The notes under the pieces: model-generated
What the model was told of the DNA's origin: nothing
What the model saw: the letters and a program-made list of their open reading frames with translations, nothing else
Database searches by the model: none
In this document: positions 24,213-32,615 of the stretch, in pieces
Position numbering within the stretch: the first letter of the stretch is position 1
Layout of the letters: the number at the start of each line of letters is the position of its first letter
Position numbers and translations under genes: made by a program
Assembly: GCF_001424125.1 (NCBI RefSeq)
Contig: NZ_LMQI01000005.1
Location: 851,495-915,494, forward strand
DNA length: 64,000 nt
Source: Cellulomonas sp. Leaf395
GTDB taxonomy: Bacteria > Actinomycetota > Actinomycetes > Actinomycetales > Cellulomonadaceae
Direction: 5' to 3'

Positions 24213-25534
24213 GTGACACAGAAGAGGATCGTGATCGTCGGCGGTGGCTACGCGGGCTTCTACGCCGCGTGGAACCTGGAGAGGAGACTGCGCCCGGACG
24301 AGGCGGAGATCACCGTGATCGACCCGCGTCCGTACATGACGTACCAGCCGTTCCTGCCCGAGGTGATGGCCGGTTCGATCGAGGCCCGGCATGCCGCGGT
24401 CTCGGTGCGCAAGCACCTGCGCCGCACGAAGGTGGTCGCCGGCGAGGTGACCAGGGTCGAGCACGCGCGCCGGGGCGCTGCAGGTCCGCCCCGCCGATGG
24501 CGATGACGTCGAGCTCGACTACGACGTCATCGTGATCACCGCCGGCGCGGTCACGCGCACGTTCCCCATCCCGGGATCGCCGAGCACGCCATCGGGATGA
24601 AGCACGTCGAGGAGGCCGTCGCCATCCGCGACACGCTCCTCACGGCGTTCGACCGCGCCTCCGTCCTTCCGCCCGGACCCGAGCGACAGCGGCTCCTGAC
24701 CGTGACGTTCGTGGGCGGCGGCTTCTCGGGCGTCGAAGGGTTCGGGGAGCTCCTGTCGCTGGCCACGTCGCTGCTGCGGACCTACCCCGAGCTCTCGCCG
24801 GTCGACCTCAGCTTCCACCTCGTCGAGGCGGCCGGCCGCATCCTCCCGGAGGTCACCGACGAGCCCGGGCGCTGGGTCGTGCGCGCGCTCGAGGAGCGCG
24901 GCGCGCACGTGCACCTGGACACGCAGCTGGTCTCCGCGGTGGGAGGGCACGTGGTGCTCTCCACGGGCCAGGAGTTCGACTCCGAGCTCATCGTGTGGGC
25001 CGCGGGCAACGCCGCGAACCCGGTGGTCGCCCAGCACACGGACCTCCCGGTCGACGACCGCGGCTTCCTCCGGGTGCGTGCGGACCTGCGCGTCGGCACC
25101 GCACAGGCGGCCGTGCCCGACGCCTGGGCCGCCGGGGACGACGCCGCCGTCCCGGACCTCGCCGTCGGCACCCCCGGGGCCCGTACCGCCCCGAACGCGC
25201 AGCACGCCGTGCGCCAGGGCAGGCACCTGGCGGCGAACATCGCCGCCGTGCTGCGCGGCGGGACCCCGCGGGACTACGTGCACCGGAGCCTCGGCGTCGT
25301 CGCGACCCTCGGCCTGGGCCAGGGCGTGTTCCAGTACCGGCGTCTGGTCGTCACGGGCTTCCCCGCGTGGGTCATGCACCGCGGCTACCACATGCTGGCG
25401 GTGCCCACGTGGGAGCGCAAGATCCGGGTGCTGACCGTGTGGCTGGCCGCGGCGGTCTTCGGGCGGGAATCGTATCGCTCGCCGGCGTCCAGCACCCGCG
25501 GGACGCGTTCGTGCGTGGCGGGGCGCCGCGGTAG
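24213..25534 (+). pseudogene. NADH dehydrogenase-like FAD oxidoreductase (NDH-2), three frameshifts
   Basis: Without interruptions this would encode about 440 residues of a type II NADH:quinone oxidoreductase. The FAD site KRIVIVGGGYAGFYAAW starts at the GTG at 24213, the NADH site TVTFVGGGFSGVEGFGE lies mid-protein, and the second FAD motif is DAWAAGDDA. Three single-base changes break it: +1 in GGGG at 24472-24475, -1 in GGG at 24573-24575, and -1 at 25467-25470. Correcting them restores DYDVIVITAGAVTRTFPIPG in the middle and a normal end (VSLAGVQHPRDAF) at the TAG of 25534. As given, translation stops at 24506. It is either a recent pseudogene or a patch of sequencing error. Confidence 0.85.
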
Positions 25535-25557
25535 ACGGGTCCTGCCAGGATGGGTCG

Positions 25558-26232
25558 GTGACCACACCTGCGCCCGGACTCGTCGCCCGACGATGGCGCA
25601 GTCGGCGGTCCGCCGCGGTCGCGGGGATCCTCTTCGCGGTTCTGCTCATCGCCGCGCTCGTGATGTTGCGGCGCGCCGTCGCGGGCGAGACCGTCGGCCA
25701 GATCGAGCTGGACCCCGGCCGCCGCGCCCTCGTCCGCCTCTCCCTCAACCTCGTGCCGTTCGCAGGGATCGCGTTCCTCTGGTTCATCGGCGTGGTGCGT
25801 GACCAGCTGGGCGAGGTCGAGGACCGCCTCTTCTCGACCGTCTTCCTGGGCAGCGGCCTGCTCTTCCTCGCGATGCTCTTCCAGGGCGCGGTGACCGCGA
25901 CGAGCCTGGTCGCGATGGCGTCCGGGAACGACCTCGACGCCGGTGTGTGGACGTTCGGCCGCGGCACGACGGAGTCGCTGATCTCGGTGTACGCGATGCG
26001 GATGGCAGCCGTGTTCACGTTGTCGGTGAGCACGGTCGCGCTGCGCACGGCTGCGGTCCCGCGCTGGGTGCCGTTCAGCGGCTACGGGGTCGCGCTGGTG
26101 CTCCTGCTGGTCGCCGGCGAGCACAAGTGGGCCCAGCTGCTGTTCCCCGCGTGGGTGCTCGTGCTCAGCATCGCCATCCTGCTCACCCCGGCTCACGCAC
26201 GTCCAGCCACCGCAGCGACCGACGTCCGCTGA
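25558..26232 (+). CDS. Hypothetical integral membrane protein
   Basis: A 224-residue membrane protein with about six hydrophobic segments (for example LFAVLLIAALVMLRRAV, VPFAGIAFLWFIGVVRDQLG, FLGSGLLFLAMLFQGAV, YGVALVLLLVAGEHKW). The RDQLGEVEDRLFSTVFLGSG stretch is conserved in many unnamed actinobacterial membrane proteins as far as I recall; no function is known to me. The GTG start at 25558 is preceded by CAGGAT and six bases, consistent with a leaderless mRNA. It lies 23 bp after the NDH-2 remnant. Confidence 0.75.
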   Translation: MTTPAPGLVARRWRSRRSAAVAGILFAVLLIAALVMLRRAVAGETVGQIELDPGRRALVRLSLNLVPFAGIAFLWFIGVVRDQLGEVEDRLFSTVFLGSGLLFLAMLFQGAVTATSLVAMASGNDLDAGVWTFGRGTTESLISVYAMRMAAVFTLSVSTVALRTAAVPRWVPFSGYGVALVLLLVAGEHKWAQLLFPAWVLVLSIAILLTPAHARPATAATDVR

Positions 26233-26254
26233 GTCCTGCGGAGGGCCCATCACC

Positions 26255-26839
26255 TTACGGACGCATCGACCCGGCCTCGGCCTGCCTCGCGGCGGTCTCG
26301 AGCCGCTCGCGGTAGGCCGGCCAGTCGATCACGGGGATGTTCGGGTCGTCCTTCCGGCTCCCCACGGCGCCGTCGACAAGCTCGCGCACGATGTCGGCTT
26401 GGCCCGCGTGCCGGGCCGTCTCGACACACAGGTGCACCAGGATCTGGTGCAGCGTCACGTCCCCCCGTTCCTCCGGCCACCACGGCACCCGTCCTGGCGC
26501 GTCCAGCGGCAGGGCCTCGATCGTCGCGTCGGAGCGCGTGGCCGAGTACTCGTGGAGCTCGACGATCTCCTCGCGCGTCTCGTCGGCCGTCGCCCACATG
26601 TCCGCGTTCACCTCGGCGTCCTCGGCGAGCCACGGCAGATCCCGCCCGCTCGGCCTCCCGAACACCACGCCGAAGTAGTCGAGCTGGACGCTGGCGACAT
26701 GCTTGACAAGTCCGAGCAGGTTGGTGCCCGTGGGTGTCATCGGCCGACGGATCTCGTACTCGCCGAGACCGTCGAGCTTGCCGACGAGGCTGGCGCGCTG
26801 GGCGCGCAGGTGCCGAAGCAGGGTGTCCTTGTCGTCCAT
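26255..26839 (-). CDS. DinB family protein (DUF664)
   Basis: A 194-residue protein of the DinB/YfiT-like four-helix bundle superfamily. The N-terminal DKDTLLRHLRAQRASLVGKL, the motif NLLGLVKHVASVQLDYFG (metal His) and the late HQILVHLCVETARHAGQADI with two more His fit the 3-His metal site. Such proteins often act as thiol-dependent (mycothiol or bacillithiol) transferases, but this is not shown for DUF664. The ATG at 26839 follows CATAGT by six bases, so it is probably leaderless. Convergent with the upstream membrane protein gene. Confidence 0.88.
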   Translation of the reverse strand: MDDKDTLLRHLRAQRASLVGKLDGLGEYEIRRPMTPTGTNLLGLVKHVASVQLDYFGVVFGRPSGRDLPWLAEDAEVNADMWATADETREEIVELHEYSATRSDATIEALPLDAPGRVPWWPEERGDVTLHQILVHLCVETARHAGQADIVRELVDGAVGSRKDDPNIPVIDWPAYRERLETAARQAEAGSMRP

Positions 26840-26988
26840 CCGGCCACTATGCCGCGGGCACGCGTGTGGGACCTGGTCGCCGAGGTGGGTGACGTCGACG
26901 AGCGGTCGGTGGTGGCCGCGCGTTCGGCACGCCGCCGAGCGCGGGCTCGAAGGTGATGCGCCCGTCCGTGCTGGTCGGCTACGCCGCG

Positions 26989-28683
26989 TCAGCCGGGTCC
27001 TCGCGCCGAGGTCTCGATCACCACGGGTTCCGGTTCTCCCGGCTCCACCGCTGACGACGTCTCACCCGGCGGCCCGGCCGCGCCGACCGGCTCCGACCCC
27101 ACCGGCGCGGTCGGCAGCAGGCGGGAGAAGTACAGCGCGAGAGCCGCGATCAGGGCGAGCACCGCGAGGCTCGCCCGCAGGGCGTCGATCCGCGCGGCCT
27201 CGTTCTCGTCCTCGATCGCCGCTACCTGGTCGGCGGGGACCCCAGCGTCCTCGAGCGCGGTCACCAGCTGCGCGTCGGAGATGAAGGGCACGCCCGACGC
27301 CAGCTGCACCTGCGCGGTCTGCGAGACCTCGGCGCTCACGTCCGGGTTCGCCTCGAGACCGAGCAGCAGGGTCGAGGTCAATGTCGCGATGAGGATGGAC
27401 CCGGCGACCGCGGTCCCCAGGGACGCGCCCAGGTTGGTCATCGTGTTCTGCACGCCACCCACGTCGCCCGCATCCTTGTCCGCCACGGCCGAGACCGTGA
27501 CCGCCCCGAGCTGCGACGACAGCGCACCCACACCGAACCCGGCGAGCAGCAGCGGTACCGCGACGATCTCCGCGCCCGCCCCCACCTCGAGCGCACCCAT
27601 CAGCGCGACGATGCCCAGCAGCATGCTCACCAGACCCCAGCGGACCACCTCACGCGGGGAGGCGGTCCGGAAGAACCGTGGGATGCCCACGGCGGCGACC
27701 AGCAGTGACAGGGACAGCGGGAGCAGCCGCACGCCCGTCTGCAGGGCGGTCAGGCCCAGCGCGACCGACAGGAAGAGCGGCACGACGAAGAAGAGCCCCG
27801 CCTGGATCATGAACTGGAAGAAGAACATGGTCAGTCCGCCCGCCAGCCGGGCGTTGCGGAGCATCGCCGGGCGGACGAGCGGTTCGCGACCGGCGGCAAC
27901 CATCCGGGTCTCCCAGGCGAAGAACAGCCGCAGCACGACGATCCCAGCCAGGACCAGCCAGATGGTGGGCGAGAGACCCAACCACGACGGACCGCCGGGA
28001 CGCGTGACGACCCACCCCCACTCCCCCGACCGCAGCACCCCGAAGACCGCCAGCCCGAGGCCCAGCGCGGACAGGATCGAGCCCACGACGTCGATGCGGA
28101 ACCGCGCCTCCGGTTCGGCGTCCGCCAGCCTGCGGGTGAGCACGAGGATGCCGGCGACCAGCACGACCTCCCCGGCGAACACGTACCGCCAGGTCCAGTA
28201 GGTGGTGACGAACCCGCCGATCAGCGGACCGGCCGCCACCGCGATGGCACCCGCGGAGGCCACCAGCCCGTACGCCCTCGGGCGGTCCTTCGACGCGAAG
28301 TTCGACGCCACCAGCGCGACGATCGCGGGCATGATCAGCGCCGCCCCGAGCCCTTCCAGCACCGACCAGCCGATGATCAGCACCGTGAGGTTCTGCGCGA
28401 TCGACGTGACGAACGAGCCGCACGCGTAGATCACGCACCCGATGGCGAACGCCCGCCGTCGGCCGATGAGGCTCCCGACCTTCCCGCCGGTGATCATCAT
28501 CGACGCCATCACCAGCGTGTAGAGCGTGATGGCCGTCTGGATGCCGGTCACGGTCGTCCCGACGTCCGCCGCCACCTGGGCGATGGACACGTTCATCACC
28601 GAGCTGTCGAGCGTCATGAGGAACTGCGCCGTGGCGAGCGTGAACAGGACCAGTCCCGCGGTTGCGCCGGTGCGTCGCGCCAT
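26989..28683 (-). CDS. MFS multidrug transporter, DHA2 (EmrB/QacA-like) family
   Basis: A 564-residue transporter with about 14 membrane segments. The segment-1 motif LDSSVMNVSIAQVA, the MFS loop GKVGSLIGRRRAF and the antiporter motif C region around AGAIAVAAGPLIGGFV identify a proton-driven drug exporter. The last 70 residues form a cytoplasmic Pro/Glu-rich tail after segment 14. The ATG at 28683 is chosen on the N-terminal fit; an ATG at 28725 would add 14 residues. It diverges from the 28823 gene. Substrate unknown and no local regulator is present. Confidence 0.88.
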   Translation of the reverse strand: MARRTGATAGLVLFTLATAQFLMTLDSSVMNVSIAQVAADVGTTVTGIQTAITLYTLVMASMMITGGKVGSLIGRRRAFAIGCVIYACGSFVTSIAQNLTVLIIGWSVLEGLGAALIMPAIVALVASNFASKDRPRAYGLVASAGAIAVAAGPLIGGFVTTYWTWRYVFAGEVVLVAGILVLTRRLADAEPEARFRIDVVGSILSALGLGLAVFGVLRSGEWGWVVTRPGGPSWLGLSPTIWLVLAGIVVLRLFFAWETRMVAAGREPLVRPAMLRNARLAGGLTMFFFQFMIQAGLFFVVPLFLSVALGLTALQTGVRLLPLSLSLLVAAVGIPRFFRTASPREVVRWGLVSMLLGIVALMGALEVGAGAEIVAVPLLLAGFGVGALSSQLGAVTVSAVADKDAGDVGGVQNTMTNLGASLGTAVAGSILIATLTSTLLLGLEANPDVSAEVSQTAQVQLASGVPFISDAQLVTALEDAGVPADQVAAIEDENEAARIDALRASLAVLALIAALALYFSRLLPTAPVGSEPVGAAGPPGETSSAVEPGEPEPVVIETSARGPG

Positions 28684-28822
28684 GCGGCACGCGTCCCCTC
28701 TCCGGCGACCGCCGGGGCTGGTCATCGTCGCCCGCAATGTCCAGGACGCTGCGGACAACGATAGCCGTGGCGTCGCCCGTCACGGCCGCCGTCTGCGCAG
28801 GTCGGAGGGCTACGCTTCCGAC

Positions 28823-29533
28823 GTGAGCGACACGGCCGAGCCCGAGCAGGTCACCGCGCCGCAGGCGCCAGTCTCGGAGTCAGGCTGGTACCGCCACCTC
28901 GACCTCGTCGCGACGGTCCTGCTCGCCGTCGCGACGGTGCTGACAGCATGGTCGGCGTTCCAGAGCAGCCAGTGGGGCGGCGTCCAGGCGATCGCCTACA
29001 GCACGGCCGCGCGCGAGCGGGCCGAGTCCAACCAGGCGGCCACGCTCGCAGGCCAGGAGACGACCATCGACGTGATGCTCTTCACGGACTGGCTCGCGGC
29101 CCTGCACGAGGAAGGCGACGCGCTCCTCCCCGAGCCCTACGTGCCCGACCCGGAGCAGTACTCCGGCTTCCTGTTCGAACGGTTCCGACCCGAGTTCACG
29201 CCCGCGGTGCACGCGTGGCTGGCGGAGGACCCGTTGACGGACCCGGCCGCGCCACCCAGCCCGTTCGCGATGGACGAGTACGTGCTGGCATCGACCACCG
29301 AGTCGGTCAGGCTCGACAAGGCCTCCGAGCGTTCCGCCGCCGTGGCCCGGCTCGCCATCGAGCGCAAGGACCACTACGTGCTGGCGACCGTCCTGTGCGC
29401 GTCGGTGCTCTTCTTCTCCGGCATCGGCTCCAAGCTCGGATCGCCCCGCAAGCGCACCGCGATGATCGCGATCGCGGGCGTCGTCCTGCTCGCCACCGTG
29501 GGCGTCCTGATCACGTTCCCGATCCAGGTCTGA
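28823..29533 (+). CDS. Hypothetical membrane protein with two or three segments
   Basis: A 236-residue protein. A first membrane segment (about residues 25-45, VATVLLAVATVLTAWSAFQS) is followed by a long Glu-rich, probably helical region with SSQWGGVQAIAYSTAARERA, then two hydrophobic segments near the C-terminus. This layout matches a group of bacterial DUF4337-like membrane proteins, but I am not certain. The GTG at 28823 is preceded by TACGCT and six bases, so it is probably leaderless. Confidence 0.7.
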   Translation: MSDTAEPEQVTAPQAPVSESGWYRHLDLVATVLLAVATVLTAWSAFQSSQWGGVQAIAYSTAARERAESNQAATLAGQETTIDVMLFTDWLAALHEEGDALLPEPYVPDPEQYSGFLFERFRPEFTPAVHAWLAEDPLTDPAAPPSPFAMDEYVLASTTESVRLDKASERSAAVARLAIERKDHYVLATVLCASVLFFSGIGSKLGSPRKRTAMIAIAGVVLLATVGVLITFPIQV

Positions 29534-29555
29534 GACCGGGAGGCTCTAGAACGAC

Positions 29556-29588
29556 GTTCGGCCCCGCGTCACAGACGCGGGGCCGAAC
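29556..29588. terminator. Bidirectional terminator between convergent genes
   Basis: A perfect 15-bp stem, GTTCGGCCCCGCGTC, around an ACA triloop, centred between the membrane protein gene and pyk, which converge here. The flanking ACGAC and GTCGT can extend the stem past a two-base bulge. Confidence 0.85.
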
Positions 29589-29613
29589 GGGTCGTACGAC
29601 GAGTGAGAGAGCG

Positions 29614-31050
29614 TCAGGCGACGCGCCCGCTCGCGTTCTCCTCGTCACCGATCTTGTGGACGACGATCGAGTTGGTCGAGCCGACCACGCCCACCGGCGC
29701 ACCGGCGACGACGACGACGTAGTCGCCGACCTCCGCCAGACCGTTGGCACGCAGCGTGGAGTCGACCTGGCTCACCATCGCGTCGGTGTTCTCCACCGAG
29801 GGCACGCGATACGTCTGCACGCCCCAGCTGAGCGACAGGACGTTGCGCACGTCGTCGACCGGCGTGAACGCCAGCAGCGGGATCGCCGAGCGCAGACGCG
29901 ACATCCGCCGCGCCGAGTCGCCCGACTGCGTGAACGTCACCAGGTACTTGACGTTGAGCGTCTCGCCGACCTCCGCAGCCGCCCGGGTGATCGCACCACC
30001 ACGGGTGTGGGGCGTCGAGCCGAGGGGCGCGATGCGCTCGCGGCCCAGCTCCTCGGTCGCCTCGATGATCCGCGCCATCGTGCGCACGGTCTCGATCGGG
30101 TAGTCGCCCACACTGGTCTCGCCCGAGAGCATCACCGCGTCGGCACCGTCGAGCACCGCGTTGGCGCAGTCGGAGGTCTCGGCGCGGGTGGGCCGCGGGT
30201 TGTTGGTCATCGACTCCAGGACCTGCGTGGCCACGATGACCGGCTTGGCGTTGCGGCGGGCCAGCTCGACGGCGCGCTTCTGCACGAGCGGCACCTGCTC
30301 GAGCGGGAGCTCGACGCCCAGGTCCCCGCGGGCCACCATGATGCCGTCGAACGCCGCGATGATCTCGGCGAGGTTCTCGACGGCCTGCGGCTTCTCGATC
30401 TTGGCGATCACCGGGACGACCCGGTTCTCCTCCTCCATGATCCGGCGCACGTCGTCGTAGTCGGCGGCGGAGCGCACGAACGACAGCGCGATGATGTCTG
30501 CGCCGACGTTGAGGGCCCAGCGCAGGTCCTCCGCGTCCTTGTCGCTCATCGCGGGCACGGAGACGGCCACGCCCGGAAGGTTGAGGCCCTTGTTGTTGGA
30601 GACGGTGCCGGGGACCTCGACGCGGGTGACGACGCGGGTGCCCTCGACCGCGGTCACGCGGACCAGCACCTTGCCGTCGTCGATGAGGATCGGGTCACCG
30701 ACGCGCGCGTCGTCGGTGAGGCCCTTGTGGGTCGTGGAGACGAGCTCCTTGGTGCCCTCGACGTCCTCGGTCGTGATGGTGAACGTGTCACCGACGGCCA
30801 GGTCGTGCTTGCCCTCGGTGAACCGGCCGAGGCGGATCTTCGGACCCTGCAGGTCGACGAGGACCGCGACGGACCGTCCGGACGCCTGCGCGGCCGCACG
30901 CACGTTGTCGTACACCCGCTTGTGGACCTCGGTGTCACCGTGGCTGCGGTTGAGCCGTGCCACGTCCATCCCGGCGTCGACGAGGGCCTGGATCTGCTCC
31001 GCAGACTCCGTGGCGGGGCCGATGGTACAAACGATCTTTGCTCTACGCAT
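29614..31050 (-). CDS. pyk: Pyruvate kinase
   Basis: A 478-residue enzyme converting phosphoenolpyruvate and ADP to pyruvate and ATP, the last step of glycolysis. It starts RRAKIVCTIGPAT, and carries LVDLQGPKIRLG, the metal/PEP-binding VIAKIEKPQAVENL with the catalytic Lys, MVARGDLGVELP and the nucleotide-site loop VMLSGETSVGDYP. The length is normal. The ATG at 31050 is preceded by TAGGCT (31062-31057) and exactly six bases with no ribosome site, so the mRNA is probably leaderless. It lies downstream of gltBD, as in many actinobacteria. Confidence 0.96.
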   Translation of the reverse strand: MRRAKIVCTIGPATESAEQIQALVDAGMDVARLNRSHGDTEVHKRVYDNVRAAAQASGRSVAVLVDLQGPKIRLGRFTEGKHDLAVGDTFTITTEDVEGTKELVSTTHKGLTDDARVGDPILIDDGKVLVRVTAVEGTRVVTRVEVPGTVSNNKGLNLPGVAVSVPAMSDKDAEDLRWALNVGADIIALSFVRSAADYDDVRRIMEEENRVVPVIAKIEKPQAVENLAEIIAAFDGIMVARGDLGVELPLEQVPLVQKRAVELARRNAKPVIVATQVLESMTNNPRPTRAETSDCANAVLDGADAVMLSGETSVGDYPIETVRTMARIIEATEELGRERIAPLGSTPHTRGGAITRAAAEVGETLNVKYLVTFTQSGDSARRMSRLRSAIPLLAFTPVDDVRNVLSLSWGVQTYRVPSVENTDAMVSQVDSTLRANGLAEVGDYVVVVAGAPVGVVGSTNSIVVHKIGDEENASGRVA

Positions 31051-31148
31051 GAAGCGAGCCTATGCCTTTCGTGCATTCAAGGGTCGGACCGAAAGTCCCA
31101 GTTCCGACCCTGTGGCCGGCCCGGTTCGCGACTCGGTCGGGGGTGGGT

Positions 31149-32615
31149 TCAGGGGCGCAGCGCCACGGTGGTGGCGGTGACCGGGGCGGGCAGCTCCGTG
31201 CTGCCCGAGAGATATGTATCGACCGCGGCCGCCGCTGCGCGGCCCTCGGCGATCGCCCACACGATGAGCGACTGCCCACGGCCGGCGTCCCCCGCGACGA
31301 ACACGCCGGGAACGGTCGTCGCGTAGTCGTCGGTGCGGGCGACGAGCCCCCGAGGGGTGAGCTCGATGCCGATCTGCTCCGTGAGCGGGTCCACCTCGGG
31401 GCCGGTGAATCCCATCGCCACCAGCACCAGGTCCGCCGGGATCTCGCGCTCCGTGCCCGGTGTGGGCACGCGGCGACCGTCGGACAGGTACTCGGTCGTC
31501 GCCAGCGTCAGCGAGCGCACGGCGCCGGACTCGTCGCCGACGAACTCGACGGTCGAGGCGAGGTAGTCGCGGTCGCCACCCTCGGCGTGCGAGGAGGACA
31601 CCTCGAACAGGATCGGGTCGGTCGGCCACGGCTGGTGCGCGGGACGCTCCTCCGGCGGGCGCTTCCCGATGGCGAGCGTCGTCACCGACGCCGCGCCCTG
31701 CCGCAGCGCGGTACCGAGGCAGTCCGAGCCCGTGTCTCCGCCGCCGATGATGATGACGTGCTTGCCGGCGGCCGTGATCTGGTCCTCGACGGGCTTTCCC
31801 GCGGCGACGGCGTTGGCCTGGTGCAGGAACTCCATGGCGACGTGCACGCCGCTCAGCTCCTTGCCCGGCACCCGCAGCTCGCGGGGCACCGTCGCGCCCG
31901 TGGCGATCACGATCGCGTCGTAGCGCGCCTGCAGCTGCGGCCACGTGACGTCCCGGCCGACCTCGACGCCGGGCCGGAACCGGGTGCCCTCGGCCTCCAT
32001 CTGCGTCAGACGGCGGTCGATGTGGATCTTCTCGAGCTTGAAGTCCGGCACGCCGTAGCGCAGGAGACCGCCGATGGCGTCGTCGCGCTCGTACACGGCG
32101 ACCGTGTGGCCGGCGCGGGTCAGCTGCTGCGCCGCAGCCAGGCCCGCCGGACCGGACCCGACGACGGCGACCGTGTGACCGGTGAGGCGCTGCGGGACCT
32201 GCGGGGTCACGTAGCCGCGCTCGAACGCCTCGTCGATGATCGAGACCTCGACGTTCTTGATCGTCACCGGCGGCTGGTTGATGCCCAGCACGCAGCTCGA
32301 CTCGCATGGCGCCGGGCAGATGCGGCCGGTGAACTCCGGGAAGTTGTTCGTCGCGTGCAGCCGGTCGATGGCGTCCGACCACTGCCCACGCCACACCAGG
32401 TCGTTCCACTCGGGGATGAGGTTCCCGAGCGGGCAGCCGTTGTGGCAGAACGGGATGCCGCAGTCCATGCACCGTCCGGCCTGCTCCTTCAGGTACGGCT
32501 GGCCGTCCTGCAGGTGCTCGTGGACGTCCTTCCAGTCGCGCAGCCGGACCTCGACAGGGCGGTTGGGCGGGAGCTCACGGTCCCGCACCTTCAGGAAGCC
32601 GCGGGGGTCAGCCAC
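31149..32615 (-). CDS. gltD: Glutamate synthase, small (beta) subunit
   Basis: A 488-residue NADPH-dependent flavoprotein that passes electrons to GltB for glutamate formation from glutamine and 2-oxoglutarate. Residues about 45-65 hold the Cys cluster for 4Fe-4S centres ([16 protein letters not shown]), with a second Cys set in [11 protein letters not shown]. The FAD motif is [14 protein letters not shown] and the NADPH motif [13 protein letters not shown]. The GTG at 32615 overlaps the end of gltB by 8 bp. Confidence 0.95.
   Translation of the reverse strand: MADPRGFLKVRDRELPPNRPVEVRLRDWKDVHEHLQDGQPYLKEQAGRCMDCGIPFCHNGCPLGNLIPEWNDLVWRGQWSDAIDRLHATNNFPEFTGRICPAPCESSCVLGINQPPVTIKNVEVSIIDEAFERGYVTPQVPQRLTGHTVAVVGSGPAGLAAAQQLTRAGHTVAVYERDDAIGGLLRYGVPDFKLEKIHIDRRLTQMEAEGTRFRPGVEVGRDVTWPQLQARYDAIVIATGATVPRELRVPGKELSGVHVAMEFLHQANAVAAGKPVEDQITAAGKHVIIIGGGDTGSDCLGTALRQGAASVTTLAIGKRPPEERPAHQPWPTDPILFEVSSSHAEGGDRDYLASTVEFVGDESGAVRSLTLATTEYLSDGRRVPTPGTEREIPADLVLVAMGFTGPEVDPLTEQIGIELTPRGLVARTDDYATTVPGVFVAGDAGRGQSLIVWAIAEGRAAAAAVDTYLSGSTELPAPVTATTVALRP

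Noticed and set aside
24177-24219. GTGTCAC / GTGACAC inverted repeat around the NDH-2 start
   Set aside because: Arms are 29 bases apart, do not match a Rex site and the gene is broken; probably chance.
26849-26956. A 35-codon plus-strand frame between the DinB and MFS genes
   Set aside because: Starts MPRARVW and ends in an Arg-rich tail; no ribosome site, no family and too short to support.
28738-28757. TGTCC-N10-GGACA inverted repeat upstream of the MFS gene
   Set aside because: Arms of only five bases with ten between are expected by chance in this composition, and no regulator gene adjoins.
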